A DNA stretch of 29,352 bases from positions 1-29,352 of the IMG/VR virus record IMGVR_UViG_3300032360_000037, one strand, 5' to 3'. This DNA is from a virus. The notes below the pieces were generated by a model. It made no database searches and was not told where the DNA came from. It worked only from the letters and a program-made list of their open reading frames with translations. Shown piece after piece: positions 18,843-27,065 of this stretch. Within the stretch, counting starts at the first letter, position 1. The number at the start of each line of letters is the position of its first letter. The position numbers and the translations under genes are program-made.

Positions 18843-18870
18843 AAAAAAGGGACTCCAATACTGGAGTCCC
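18843..18870 (-). terminator. Intrinsic terminator after the major capsid gene
   Basis: Minus-strand GGGACTCCA (18862-18870) and TGGAGTCCC (18849-18857) form a perfect 9-bp stem with a 4-nt loop, followed by six T. It lies about 40 bp after the gp23 stop. Confidence 0.88.
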
Positions 18871-18910
18871 CTTTAATTGACTAAAGAATAGTAATCTCTA
18901 GAAGAAAATA

Positions 18911-20218
18911 TTAAAGAATATTTTCGACTTCGACTGTTCTGTAGTAGAAGTTTGTATCCGCAGATGCAAGGCCTGAACTTGGAGTCGCTCCAACGAAAGG
19001 ATTTGAAATCATTCCGTATCGAGTTTTGAAACCAATTTTAGGCTGGAAAGTATTTTCACCAACCGCACGAACCATTTGTAATGGGACATATGGGCAGTAG
19101 AATATACCAGCATCGTAAGGATTAGAACCTCTGTATCCAACTGTCAAGTAACCTTCGTTACTATGGCCAGTCACTGGGTCGAGAGTGTAGTATGGGTCAA
19201 TGTACACTTTGTACCTACCATTTAAGACACCGGCAAAAGTATTACCAGCATCATCTACATTCAAGTTAGTGTTGAGTGCAGGAGCATAGTCAAGTACACC
19301 AGCCATAGCTAGTGCAGATGCTACATCACTTGAACAAAGGATAAAGTTACCCTTTCCTCTTCGTGATTCTCTTGCAATTGTGTTGGCTTCTCTTTCAACA
19401 TGGAAAAGAAGACCTTTGAACTTCTCAACAGACCAACGACCAGATGAATCAACATCTAGGTCAAATCGACCAGCGTTAGCAGTACCAGACTGAGCACCAG
19501 TTTTGGCTTGCAAGTTAACAGTTCTAACTACTTCCCTGTTGATTTCCGATAGGATTTCAGCAGACAAGATATTAGCAAGTTCTGTTTCTGCATCAAGACC
19601 ATGAATTGCTTTAAGGTCTTGAGCAAGCTCAATAGTATACTCTGCTTTTAATGCTCTTGTTTGAGCAGTAACAGTTGCTTTCTCAATGGTAAAAGCCATT
19701 GAAGCAAACGCGTTACTAGCAGAGTCACCGAGTGCTTCCCCAGCGGCAGTTGTCATACCAGTACCAGTAGCATAAGCAGCAGCATCACCGAAAGGATCAG
19801 TTCCCGCTTGTGTACCAGAACCAGCAAATCCTGTATCAGACTCGTCAAACAATGCTTCGGTCATTGCTAACCTTGAAGTATTGTCATTGTAACGAGCTTT
19901 CATACAGAAAACTAAGCCAGTAGGGCCAGTCATAGGTTGGACACCACAGATGTCATATGCAACCAAGTTAGGCAGTGATCGTCTAACTAGTGAGATCAAA
20001 ATTGGATCCCAGTTAGATATTCCAGACCCATCAGAACCAACAGCAGCGTTAACTGGTGATGCTTCAGTGATGTATCCAGAGTCTTCTCTCAAAGCTCTTT
20101 CTTGGTTTTCTAGAATTACAGAAGTAACGGCTCTTTTGTAAGAATCATCAATCTTTGGAAGATCGGGATGTTCTAACACAGGCTGCCACTTTTCTTGTAA
20201 GGATTCTGACATAAACAT
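18911..20218 (-). CDS. 23: Major capsid protein gp23
   Basis: The main hexamer-forming shell protein with the HK97-type fold. The 435-residue protein is shorter than T4 gp23 (521), as in other marine T4-like phages. Features: an N-terminal propeptide with a likely prohead-protease site after residue E52 (SGYITE|ASPVN), then NWDPILISLVRRSLPNLVAYDICGVQPMTGPTGLVFCMKARY, the hallmark opening of the mature protein; later YIDPYYT and an end GASPSSGL...FYYRTVEVENIL-like region. GAGG lies about eight nt before the ATG. It follows the scaffold gene by about 55 bp and is followed by a strong terminator, as suits a very abundant product. Confidence 0.97.
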   Translation of the reverse strand: MFMSESLQEKWQPVLEHPDLPKIDDSYKRAVTSVILENQERALREDSGYITEASPVNAAVGSDGSGISNWDPILISLVRRSLPNLVAYDICGVQPMTGPTGLVFCMKARYNDNTSRLAMTEALFDESDTGFAGSGTQAGTDPFGDAAAYATGTGMTTAAGEALGDSASNAFASMAFTIEKATVTAQTRALKAEYTIELAQDLKAIHGLDAETELANILSAEILSEINREVVRTVNLQAKTGAQSGTANAGRFDLDVDSSGRWSVEKFKGLLFHVEREANTIARESRRGKGNFILCSSDVASALAMAGVLDYAPALNTNLNVDDAGNTFAGVLNGRYKVYIDPYYTLDPVTGHSNEGYLTVGYRGSNPYDAGIFYCPYVPLQMVRAVGENTFQPKIGFKTRYGMISNPFVGATPSSGLASADTNFYYRTVEVENIL

Positions 20219-20273
20219 TTTGTGTTTCCTCTTACTCTAAAAAGTTAATATTAAGTAAATTATCCACTATGAG

Positions 20274-21596
20274 TTATAGTGGGTTTACCCTCTTAATTGC
20301 GGCAGTATAAGCAGCCATGGAAGGGTCAACAACAGTGTTGTCAGTCGTTCCACTTTCTTCGCCGTCATCCGCGACTATTGATTCGTCTAATTGAACCTTC
20401 TCTTTTTCTCCAGAGAAGTAAGACTCCTTAATAGTTTTGACATTTGATTCAAATTCTGAATCATTTTCTATGTCTTCGATAAGTTTTGTAAGTTTCTCAA
20501 CTTCACTTTCAGTGAGGTCATTAGAAACTTCTCTAACCACTTTATCACGAGTTAGATCGTCATTGTTTTGAGTAAGTTCTATATTCTTAGCAACTTCCTC
20601 ATTGAGTTTTTGCTCAATTGACTCGATTCTACCCGCAAGTTCGTCAACAACATCAAGCTTATCACTTGGTACTTCGACATAATGGTCTTCAAACAAGTCT
20701 TTAAGACCTGTAATGAAATTCTCAGTGAGTTCGGACTTAAGTCCTCTCTCGATGGCAAGTTCGTTATCTTTAACCCACTCTTCTGCAACATAAGATAAGA
20801 AAGCATCAACTTTCTCTACGAGTTCAGATTTGACTTCATTAGTTGCAGTTACAACTTCGTCTCTCTTCTGTTCTTCTAAAGTAGATTGTACTTCTTTAAT
20901 TTTTGCAGATACAGCAGCTTCAAATACTACTTTTGCCTTGTTTTGAAATTCTTCACTAAGATCGTCTTCACCAGAAATTAAAGCTTCAATGTCATCAGAC
21001 ATATCAATTTCTACTTCTTCTTTCTTAGTCTTTTCGTCAACTTCATCTTCGTCTTCATCAGAATCATCTTCTGAATCGTCTTCGTCTTCGTCATCTTCCT
21101 TGACTTTCTTAGTTTCGTTTATGGATGCATATGCATTCTTAACGACTTCTTCATCCTCTGTTTTGAAATGTTCAGCAATTTTTCTGAGAAGGTCAGCTTT
21201 GGTTGATTCATCAACTTCTTCCTCGTCTTCATCATCCTCATCATCTTCATCTTCTTCTTTCTTAACCATTTCAGCATAGAGGGATTTGATTTCTGCCTTT
21301 TCCAGACCTTTCAATGATTCAATCATTGCACGAAGAGCTTCCATTTTGGTCATATCTTCGACATCAACACCTTCCTCATCAGACTCAACTTCTTCCTGTT
21401 TAGGACTAGTCTTGTCTCCAGCATCCTTATCACCTTTCCTTTTTTTAGAAGGTTTGGTAGCATCACCAGCTTTATCAACTGATGCAACTGCTTTCTTAGG
21501 AGCATCTGGGTCTGGGGTAACAGCACCAGAAGTTGTAGGAACTTTTGCTTGTGTTCCAGCCTCTTCTATGGTTTCTAAATTATCTTTATCAGACAT
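20274..21596 (-). CDS. 22: Prohead core scaffolding protein gp22
   Basis: Internal scaffold around which the gp23 shell assembles; it is later degraded by gp21. The 440-residue protein is highly charged and mostly helical. Residues about 110-200 carry long Asp/Glu runs, and the second half is heptad-rich (LAGRIESIEQKLNEEVAKN). The assignment rests on composition, size and position between gp21 and gp23. T4 gp22 is shorter (269), so this one has an enlarged acidic N-terminal half. GGGG lies before the ATG, and a late promoter lies 65-72 bp upstream. The stop codon falls in a weak hairpin (20264-20283) that is not a convincing terminator. Confidence 0.88.
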   Translation of the reverse strand: MSDKDNLETIEEAGTQAKVPTTSGAVTPDPDAPKKAVASVDKAGDATKPSKKRKGDKDAGDKTSPKQEEVESDEEGVDVEDMTKMEALRAMIESLKGLEKAEIKSLYAEMVKKEEDEDDEDDEDEEEVDESTKADLLRKIAEHFKTEDEEVVKNAYASINETKKVKEDDEDEDDSEDDSDEDEDEVDEKTKKEEVEIDMSDDIEALISGEDDLSEEFQNKAKVVFEAAVSAKIKEVQSTLEEQKRDEVVTATNEVKSELVEKVDAFLSYVAEEWVKDNELAIERGLKSELTENFITGLKDLFEDHYVEVPSDKLDVVDELAGRIESIEQKLNEEVAKNIELTQNNDDLTRDKVVREVSNDLTESEVEKLTKLIEDIENDSEFESNVKTIKESYFSGEKEKVQLDESIVADDGEESGTTDNTVVDPSMAAYTAAIKRVNPL

Positions 21597-21660
21597 AATA
21601 GTTTTCCCCTGTTTAATACTTACATTAAAAAACGAAGGACATAATTGTTCTTCTGTGTAG

Positions 21661-21668
21661 TATTTATA
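21661..21668 (-). promoter_or_regulatory. T4-type late promoter for gp22-gp23
   Basis: Exact TATAAATA on the minus strand in the gp21-gp22 gap, just after the gp21 stop. The leader of about 60 nt includes the GGGGAAAA ribosome-binding site. It would drive the scaffold and capsid genes. Confidence 0.75.
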
Positions 21669-21672
21669 AGTT

Positions 21673-22323
21673 TTATAATTTAGAAAAGAAGTTTTTCATG
21701 ATTTCTAACTTCTTTTCTTCTAATTGGCGTTGTTTGGTCTGTTGAATCTGTATTTTCCAAGACTCAATCTCTTTCGCTTTAAAAACTCCATTCTCTTGTA
21801 TCCAATCTACACCTTCCATGATACCTTCTACGAAAGCATCTGGTGCAGATGGGTCTGCAACGATATCCGCTGCAGTTGCAAGCATAAAGTCGTTTTGTAC
21901 ATATTGTGCATTACCTTTTTGTTCTACTGAACCCATACCCCTACTGGATACGCCTAGTTTAGCACCATCATTTAAGAGGCCCCTAACTATATTTCCCATT
22001 GGAGTGTTAAGAATTTTAGCTTTACCTATGAAATTCTTTCCATCTTGTCTTAGTTCGGTTATCATATGAGATACCCTTTCCAAGTTGATGGTGGGGCCTT
22101 CTGGATGACCCAGTTCCCCATATGCACGATTTTTATTTACGAATTCTTTGTTGTATCGTTTTACTTCATTTGCCATTGTGTCAACTGGGTAAATACGACC
22201 ATTTCTGTTTTTCATACCAGCTTGAAGAAAGACACCTTGAATGTATTGTTCTTTCTTTCCATTCTTATCTGCTTCGGTTATTAACTCAACCTCTTCGCAT
22301 TGTTGTTCTGACAATAAAAACAT
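21673..22323 (-). CDS. 21: Prohead protease gp21
   Basis: Serine protease that matures the T4-type prohead by cutting scaffold, core and capsid proteins. The family motifs are visible: AYGELGHPEG with the catalytic His (H73) and KLGVSSRGMG with the catalytic Ser (S126 or S127), plus the N-terminal GVFLQAGMKNRNGRIYP opening. The start at 22321-22323 (216 residues) is preferred to an in-frame ATG 20 codons upstream, because GAGGAAG lies just before it and the longer form would overlap the previous gene by 50 bp. The resulting gap to that gene is 10 bp. Confidence 0.94.
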   Translation of the reverse strand: MFLLSEQQCEEVELITEADKNGKKEQYIQGVFLQAGMKNRNGRIYPVDTMANEVKRYNKEFVNKNRAYGELGHPEGPTINLERVSHMITELRQDGKNFIGKAKILNTPMGNIVRGLLNDGAKLGVSSRGMGSVEQKGNAQYVQNDFMLATAADIVADPSAPDAFVEGIMEGVDWIQENGVFKAKEIESWKIQIQQTKQRQLEEKKLEIMKNFFSKL

Positions 22324-22333
22324 CTCTCTTCCT

Positions 22334-22690
22334 CTAAATTTTGTGAACCTTTTCTTCTGATTCGTTATATGTTTGATTTCCAACTAATCCATCAGAGAAT
22401 CCAAATGAATCCTCAATGTCAAATTGTTCTATAAAATCATCCAAATCTTCACCAAGTAGTGCAATTAATTGTTTTGCATTCTTTCTTGCTTCCTTTTCAG
22501 TCCTATAGATTGCAAGTTCCTGTCCATCCACATAAACCTTGAACTTACTTGCTTTCTTAGCGATGACTATGGGTACTTTCTTCCCCTTTGCACCTTTTTC
22601 AAAATAAGAATCTATCTCCTGCTCGCCACGAGGGAGTTTAAACTTTTTAGCCTCTAGTATTCTAACTAGTTCCTTGAACTTCTGAGTCAC
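22334..22690 (-). CDS. Prohead core protein, gp68 position
   Basis: A 118-residue basic then acidic protein (FKLPRGEQEIDSYFEKGAKG, then YRTEKEARKNAKQLIALLGED and an acidic tail). In T4, gene 68 lies between 67 and 21 and encodes a prohead core protein; this gene has the same place and a similar size. I cannot confirm sequence similarity by eye. Translation begins at GTG (22688-22690), overlapping the gp67-like gene by 29 bp; no suitable in-frame ATG exists. Confidence 0.6.
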   Translation of the reverse strand: MTQKFKELVRILEAKKFKLPRGEQEIDSYFEKGAKGKKVPIVIAKKASKFKVYVDGQELAIYRTEKEARKNAKQLIALLGEDLDDFIEQFDIEDSFGFSDGLVGNQTYNESEEKVHKI

Positions 22691-22850
22691 TTGTCTCTTT
22701 CTCCAACCAGTTCATTTGAACATCCAGTCTCTTAGAATCTATTGCATTTTTCTGCTGATCTATCATTGCAGCCGTGAACGCATCACTTGCTTTAATATTG
22801 TCATCAGCTTCTATTGCACTAACTAAGTCTTCTACATTTTTCTTACTCAT
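22662..22850 (-). CDS. 67: Prohead core protein gp67-like
   Basis: A 62-residue protein whose first 45 residues follow the T4 gp67 pattern: an N-terminal helix VEDLVSAIEADDNIKASDAF, then TAAMIDQQKNAIDSKRLDV and a short acidic tail. T4 gp67 has an equivalent E-x-LI-x-AI...F-x-x-AM...I block and a longer acidic tail. It lies directly after the portal gene, as in T4. AGAGGA precedes the ATG. In T4, gp67 is an internal core protein needed for correct prohead shape and is cut by gp21. The assignment is by pattern plus gene order. Confidence 0.72.
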   Translation of the reverse strand: MSKKNVEDLVSAIEADDNIKASDAFTAAMIDQQKNAIDSKRLDVQMNWLEKETSDSEVQGTS

Positions 22851-22866
22851 AATTTAATCCTCTAGG

Positions 22867-24408
22867 TTAATAACTGTCAAAGGAGTCATCTCCTTCCCCA
22901 TCATCATCATCCGTTTCTTTGTTATCTTCTATCTCTTGGTCAATCTGAATAATTTCATCCTCAGATTGTCTAAGTATATTCTTTCTAATCCAGTTAGTTG
23001 AGAAGTATTTACCTACATACTCATCTAACTCCCTTAAAGTATTTGCTCTTTCCCTGTAAATTTCAGCTTCCTTCATTTCTACAAAGTGAGAATCCTTTTG
23101 ATAATCGAAAGTTATAAATTCTTTAATCTCATCCCATTCCTCAGATGGCATAACACCTTTCAGTATTAATTGTACCCTTAGAATTTCTAAGAATAGAATA
23201 GAGAACTTATGTCTCAGTTTATCTACAAAACGAGAGAACTTAACTTCATCTCGTGTTATCTCACTTGATCTTCCAAGTGAGAACTGTTGATCTGATTCTA
23301 ATCTACTAACAGGCACATTCAATGCCTTGTATAGTTTCTTTTGGAAATAGATTATATCTTCTATTTCACCTAAATTCTGTCCGCCTGGCAGAGTCGTAAT
23401 CTCTGTTCCTCTACCACCTTCTCTTCTTGGTAGCCAGAAATCCTCCAACATACTCATATGTCTTCGGTCATCTCTGATCTCACCAGTGTCAGCATTGTAA
23501 ACCAGTTTGTTCTTGTATCTGGTCATAGTATCTGCAAGATACTGTTCTGCTTTCACTTTTGGAAGGTTTCCTACATCAATGTAGAATATCCTTCTTTCTG
23601 GTGCCCTTGTTATTCTATATATGACAAGAGCATCTTCCATCATCCTTAATTGGTTTGCACTCTTTAGTGCTTTATGTAAATGACCAATTATTTGGGTTCT
23701 GGTTGCATCCATCATTCCAGATGTTACATTTACTACTGCATCTGGACTAATCCTTAAGTGTTGTCCACTATTAGTAGAACCAGTTTTATCAAACCCTGCG
23801 TCTGCAAAATGATAATACTCTTCTACTTTATCAATTACTTCAACACCAGTCTTATCATCTTTCTTCTTATGGATTTCCCTAATCTTCTTGATCTTCATAG
23901 GGTCAATATATCTCAACCCTTGAATACCCTTTTTGGGAGCTCCCTTCTCAGTAAGTACATGGAAATACATTCTTCCATCTATGTACCACTTTCTGAACAA
24001 GTCCATACCAGAGTGATTGAATCTTAACATTGCTAAGATTTCGTCATACTCATCTCTGATTATGGATTTAATTTGGTCTGAAAGTTCGGTTTGATCTAAG
24101 TTAATAGATACTGGAGAGTCTAAATCGTTGGTCGCAATAGCTTCGTGAATTATATCATCTATGGCTTGGTCACACTCTGGTATGAGGGACATAGAACGAT
24201 AACGAGTAATGAGATCAATCTCAGACTTGATCGCTCCTTCCATATCAATATATGACGAAAGATACTGTCCGCCTGCAAACTGAGACCCCAATGGTGAGGA
24301 CTCAATAACTTGAGCCCCATCATCATTGACAGGTGCAACAAAAGATGGTGCTTTCTTTGATGCACTCAAATCTTTCTTTCGATTTATTTCAAATCCAAAT
24401 ATGTCCAT
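22867..24408 (-). CDS. 20: Portal protein gp20
   Basis: Forms the dodecameric portal vertex for DNA entry and exit and head assembly initiation. The 513-residue length matches T4 gp20 (524). Typical segments include MYFHVLTEKGAPKKGIQGLRYIDPMKIKKIRE, RAPERRIFYIDVGNLPKVKAEQYL, DFWLPRREGGRGTEITTLPGG and LNVPVSRLESDQQF, which are hallmarks used in marine myovirus gp20 surveys. The C-terminus is acidic. The ATG lies 7 nt after a late promoter motif and has no Shine-Dalgarno. Confidence 0.97.
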   Translation of the reverse strand: MDIFGFEINRKKDLSASKKAPSFVAPVNDDGAQVIESSPLGSQFAGGQYLSSYIDMEGAIKSEIDLITRYRSMSLIPECDQAIDDIIHEAIATNDLDSPVSINLDQTELSDQIKSIIRDEYDEILAMLRFNHSGMDLFRKWYIDGRMYFHVLTEKGAPKKGIQGLRYIDPMKIKKIREIHKKKDDKTGVEVIDKVEEYYHFADAGFDKTGSTNSGQHLRISPDAVVNVTSGMMDATRTQIIGHLHKALKSANQLRMMEDALVIYRITRAPERRIFYIDVGNLPKVKAEQYLADTMTRYKNKLVYNADTGEIRDDRRHMSMLEDFWLPRREGGRGTEITTLPGGQNLGEIEDIIYFQKKLYKALNVPVSRLESDQQFSLGRSSEITRDEVKFSRFVDKLRHKFSILFLEILRVQLILKGVMPSEEWDEIKEFITFDYQKDSHFVEMKEAEIYRERANTLRELDEYVGKYFSTNWIRKNILRQSEDEIIQIDQEIEDNKETDDDDGEGDDSFDSY

Positions 24409-24415
24409 AATAAAG

Positions 24416-24423
24416 TATTTATA
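24416..24423 (-). promoter_or_regulatory. T4-type late promoter for the portal gene
   Basis: Exact TATAAATA on the minus strand with the gp20 ATG 7 nt after it. T4 late initiation is about 6 nt after this motif, which predicts a leader of only 1-3 nt. Confidence 0.7.
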
Positions 24424-24438
24424 TCATTAAGAAAGAGT

Positions 24439-24458
24439 CAGTCTAGAAAACTAGACTG
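24439..24458 (-). terminator. Hairpin at the end of the tail tube gene
   Basis: A perfect 8-bp stem CAGTCTAG / CTAGACTG with a TTTT loop includes the gp19 stop codon. The following minus-strand sequence (ACTCTTTCTT) is only moderately T-rich, so it is a possible weak terminator or an mRNA-end stabilising hairpin. A late promoter follows at once. Confidence 0.5.
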
Positions 24459-24945
24459 TTCTTTCAAAATGACTGTAAGCGAATGTGATATCGTAAGTCT
24501 GTACATCCTCAGAGTCCATATCCAACGCAATTGCACCCAAAGTTGTTGGGAACATGTTGAAGAACTCATATGTTGCTAGGATTGAATCATCCCTATGCAA
24601 TTGAGATACAGAAGCACGAGATACCAAGTAATCGAGATCGACAGCACCAATGCCACTATCTCTTTCTTGGATTTCTCCCATCCAATCTTCTATTCCTGTT
24701 CTTATACTAAAATCTACATCATTAATAACTGTTACAGTCCAATCTTCGTAAGTTCTTTCACCAGCAATCTTTAAGGTTGCACCCCTAAATTTTACTTCTG
24801 CCATCGGAATGGTTTCTGCTGGAATGCCTGCAGCCTTCACTAAGAATTCTGCTTTATCACCAGCTCTGGGTACAAAAACTTTAAACCTATTGTTACGAAC
24901 ACCACCAGCAGTTAGTTGAGATTTGAATTGATCTATTGTAGCCAT
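24451..24945 (-). CDS. 19: Tail tube protein gp19
   Basis: Subunit of the inner tail tube through which DNA passes. The 164-residue length matches T4 gp19 (163). The segments MATIDQFKSQLTAGGVRNNRFKVFV, KAAGIPAETIPMAEVKFRG, EDWTVTVINDVDFSIR and the C-terminal FFNMFPTTLGAIALDM plus ITFAYSHFER are typical of T4-like tube proteins. It follows the sheath gene by about 10 bp, with GGGAG before the ATG. Confidence 0.94.
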   Translation of the reverse strand: MATIDQFKSQLTAGGVRNNRFKVFVPRAGDKAEFLVKAAGIPAETIPMAEVKFRGATLKIAGERTYEDWTVTVINDVDFSIRTGIEDWMGEIQERDSGIGAVDLDYLVSRASVSQLHRDDSILATYEFFNMFPTTLGAIALDMDSEDVQTYDITFAYSHFERTV

Positions 24946-24955
24946 ATCTTACTCC

Positions 24956-26965
24956 CTAGCTCCCAGCTAATGTGTTAGTAGCACCATATACTTCTTCAAA
25001 CTCAACTCCAGACCTTGCAGCCACGAAGTTAAGAGTGATAAAGTTGATACTCTTATTTGGTTTAACGAAAATAGATGCTTGGAATTGATTTGCATCAACA
25101 ATTGCTTGTGTGTTGTTAGTCTCATCACAAACGACTTGGAAATCTACGATTCCTCGTCTTCCTTGCACTGCCCTTAAGAAAGGTTCTATCGTTGCTCTAA
25201 AGTTTGCTCTTGTGAATGCATCATTGAACTCAAAGAGTTGAAACTTAGCAGCAGTTGATATTGCTTTCTCTAAAATTATGAATAATCTACGAACATTGAT
25301 TCGATCAAATGCACTTGGAGAACTCAATAGAGTTTTGTCACCAAACAGCACTGTTCCCTCGCCGGGAAAAGTTACTATTGGATTAACTCTCTTCTTGTAT
25401 AGTTCATCCCTATTTGCTTGATTAGGATTCCATGCAAGTTTAGTTACACCAAAGTATTGACCTCTGTTAAATCCTGCTGGTGAATACCATGCATCTCTAA
25501 CAAGATCAGTTCTTGCCATAAGACCCGCAGTAGAACCACAAGCTGGAACATAACAATATTGATCGTTATATTTGTCATAAACATATAACCAGTTACTATC
25601 CATAACTGCATATGAAGTTGAAGTTAATGTATCTGCAAGAGTTGTTACCGCACTCTGTTCTGAGCTTGTGTTGTTCACAACATCTGCTCTTCGAGGACTT
25701 GCCACAACCACACAATCTTTCCTTGACTCGGCAATTGTTATTAGATTGTTTATGTGACTAGTAGCTTCGGCAACAGTAGCACTGTCAGACCCACTTCCAT
25801 CATCTGCACTATTTGGCCCTGCAATTAAGAAGGCAACATCAACTGTTTCTGCATCACCTAAGTAGGTAGAATAACCTGTATTCTTTTGTGCAGTAGTTGG
25901 ATTCCTTCCATCAACACCATTAGATAGACTGTCCGTTTCTGGTAAACTGTAGGTACTAAAAGTACGACCAGTACCAGATGATTGTAATGTTACACCAATT
26001 GTAGTAGATATGTTAGAGTTGTGGTCTAACCACCAAAGGTATTGAGACTGATTTCTGATTACATCTCTGTAATAGTTACCAGCACCAAAAGTGTCTTTAG
26101 CATCAGAAGCTTTGGATAATCCTACGAATACTTCAAGAATTTCTCCAACTTGTCCTGTGATATCCCCATCTTCGTCAACAACAATAACATGCATCTCATC
26201 ATTAGACGCACCTTTACTTGTTGCATTGACAGAAGTGCCTGGAGCTACATCAAAGTAAGTTGCATATTCCCATTCCCTAGAAATATTTAAACCACTTGTT
26301 ACTGCTACTTGCAATCCTTTGGTTGTATCCGAAGCAAGAGCGACAGTTATGTCACCCGCACCTGTACTTCCAGAATCATATGTGATCGCACTGACAGAAT
26401 ACTGATTGGTATCAGCACCAACAGTTATCTTATCTCCTACATAAAAAACCTCACCCGCTGCCACTGGAACAGTTGTTCCATCTACGGCTGCAGTAGAGTT
26501 AGTAGTTGTCACATTTGATGCACTGAAAGCTGCAGAACTGGATGCCATAGAAACTTTTATCGAGTTTCCTAATCCACCAGCATATTTAGCACCCCAATCT
26601 CCAACACTACCAGAACCATTCGCAAATGATTCGTTCCAGTGAGTGTCGTTTTTGACTAATAGACCAGAAGAACCACCACTAGTTGCATTAAGCATATTCG
26701 TTGTTGTACAACGAACTACCTTAATTGCACTCGCATACCTTAAAAAAGTTGCAACAGTGTAGAAATGTTCTCTTGATGTATTGTCATCATTGGGTTGACC
26801 AAATATTTCTGCTAATCCCTTTTCAGAGACTACAGTCTTTACTTCATCAACAGGGCCCCAACTAAACATACCAGAGTATCCACCTATACTAGATGATACT
26901 GCTGGAACTACATTAGTGACATCAATTTCTTTTACCTGTACGCCAGGTGATACTTGAAATGCCAT
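24956..26965 (-). CDS. 18: Tail sheath protein gp18
   Basis: Contractile sheath subunit around the tail tube. The 669-residue length matches T4 gp18 (659). The N-terminus MAFQVSPGVQVKEIDVTN with GGYSGMFSWGPVDEV is the conserved sheath linker and opening, and the C-terminal part (VFGDKTLL-like region, FDRINVRRLFIILEKAIS, TIEPFLRAVQGRRGIVDFQV) is the conserved core. The variable middle (about 130-270) is Ser/Thr/Gly/Ala-rich and probably surface exposed. GGGAG lies before the ATG. The 100 bp upstream contain only a two-mismatch late-promoter-like motif. Confidence 0.96.
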   Translation of the reverse strand: MAFQVSPGVQVKEIDVTNVVPAVSSSIGGYSGMFSWGPVDEVKTVVSEKGLAEIFGQPNDDNTSREHFYTVATFLRYASAIKVVRCTTTNMLNATSGGSSGLLVKNDTHWNESFANGSGSVGDWGAKYAGGLGNSIKVSMASSSAAFSASNVTTTNSTAAVDGTTVPVAAGEVFYVGDKITVGADTNQYSVSAITYDSGSTGAGDITVALASDTTKGLQVAVTSGLNISREWEYATYFDVAPGTSVNATSKGASNDEMHVIVVDEDGDITGQVGEILEVFVGLSKASDAKDTFGAGNYYRDVIRNQSQYLWWLDHNSNISTTIGVTLQSSGTGRTFSTYSLPETDSLSNGVDGRNPTTAQKNTGYSTYLGDAETVDVAFLIAGPNSADDGSGSDSATVAEATSHINNLITIAESRKDCVVVASPRRADVVNNTSSEQSAVTTLADTLTSTSYAVMDSNWLYVYDKYNDQYCYVPACGSTAGLMARTDLVRDAWYSPAGFNRGQYFGVTKLAWNPNQANRDELYKKRVNPIVTFPGEGTVLFGDKTLLSSPSAFDRINVRRLFIILEKAISTAAKFQLFEFNDAFTRANFRATIEPFLRAVQGRRGIVDFQVVCDETNNTQAIVDANQFQASIFVKPNKSINFITLNFVAARSGVEFEEVYGATNTLAGS

Positions 26966-27065
26966 GTTAGTTTTCTCCCATATATAATATTGTTAACATT
27001 AAGTTTGCCGAATCAAATATGTTTTTTAATTCGTCATAACTATTTAGTATTCTTTAAATCTAGAC

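Noticed and set aside
18532-18858. The longer 108-codon form of the 72-aa late gene
   Set aside because: The extension would read through the late promoter and leader; AGGAGG directly precedes the internal ATG at 18750.
20989-21279. Plus-strand frame rich in serine opposite gp22
   Set aside because: It is the complement of the Asp/Glu-rich codons of the scaffold gene (GAA/GAT read backwards as TTC/ATC in another frame), a known low-complexity artefact.
22324-22383. The longer N-terminus of gp21
   Set aside because: It overlaps the upstream gene by 50 bp, while GAGGAAG lies right before the ATG at 22323 and the protease family starts near there.
27041-27048. ACTAAATA on the minus strand before the sheath gene
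   Set aside because: Two mismatches to the late motif; too weak to call, although a late promoter for gp18 would be expected.
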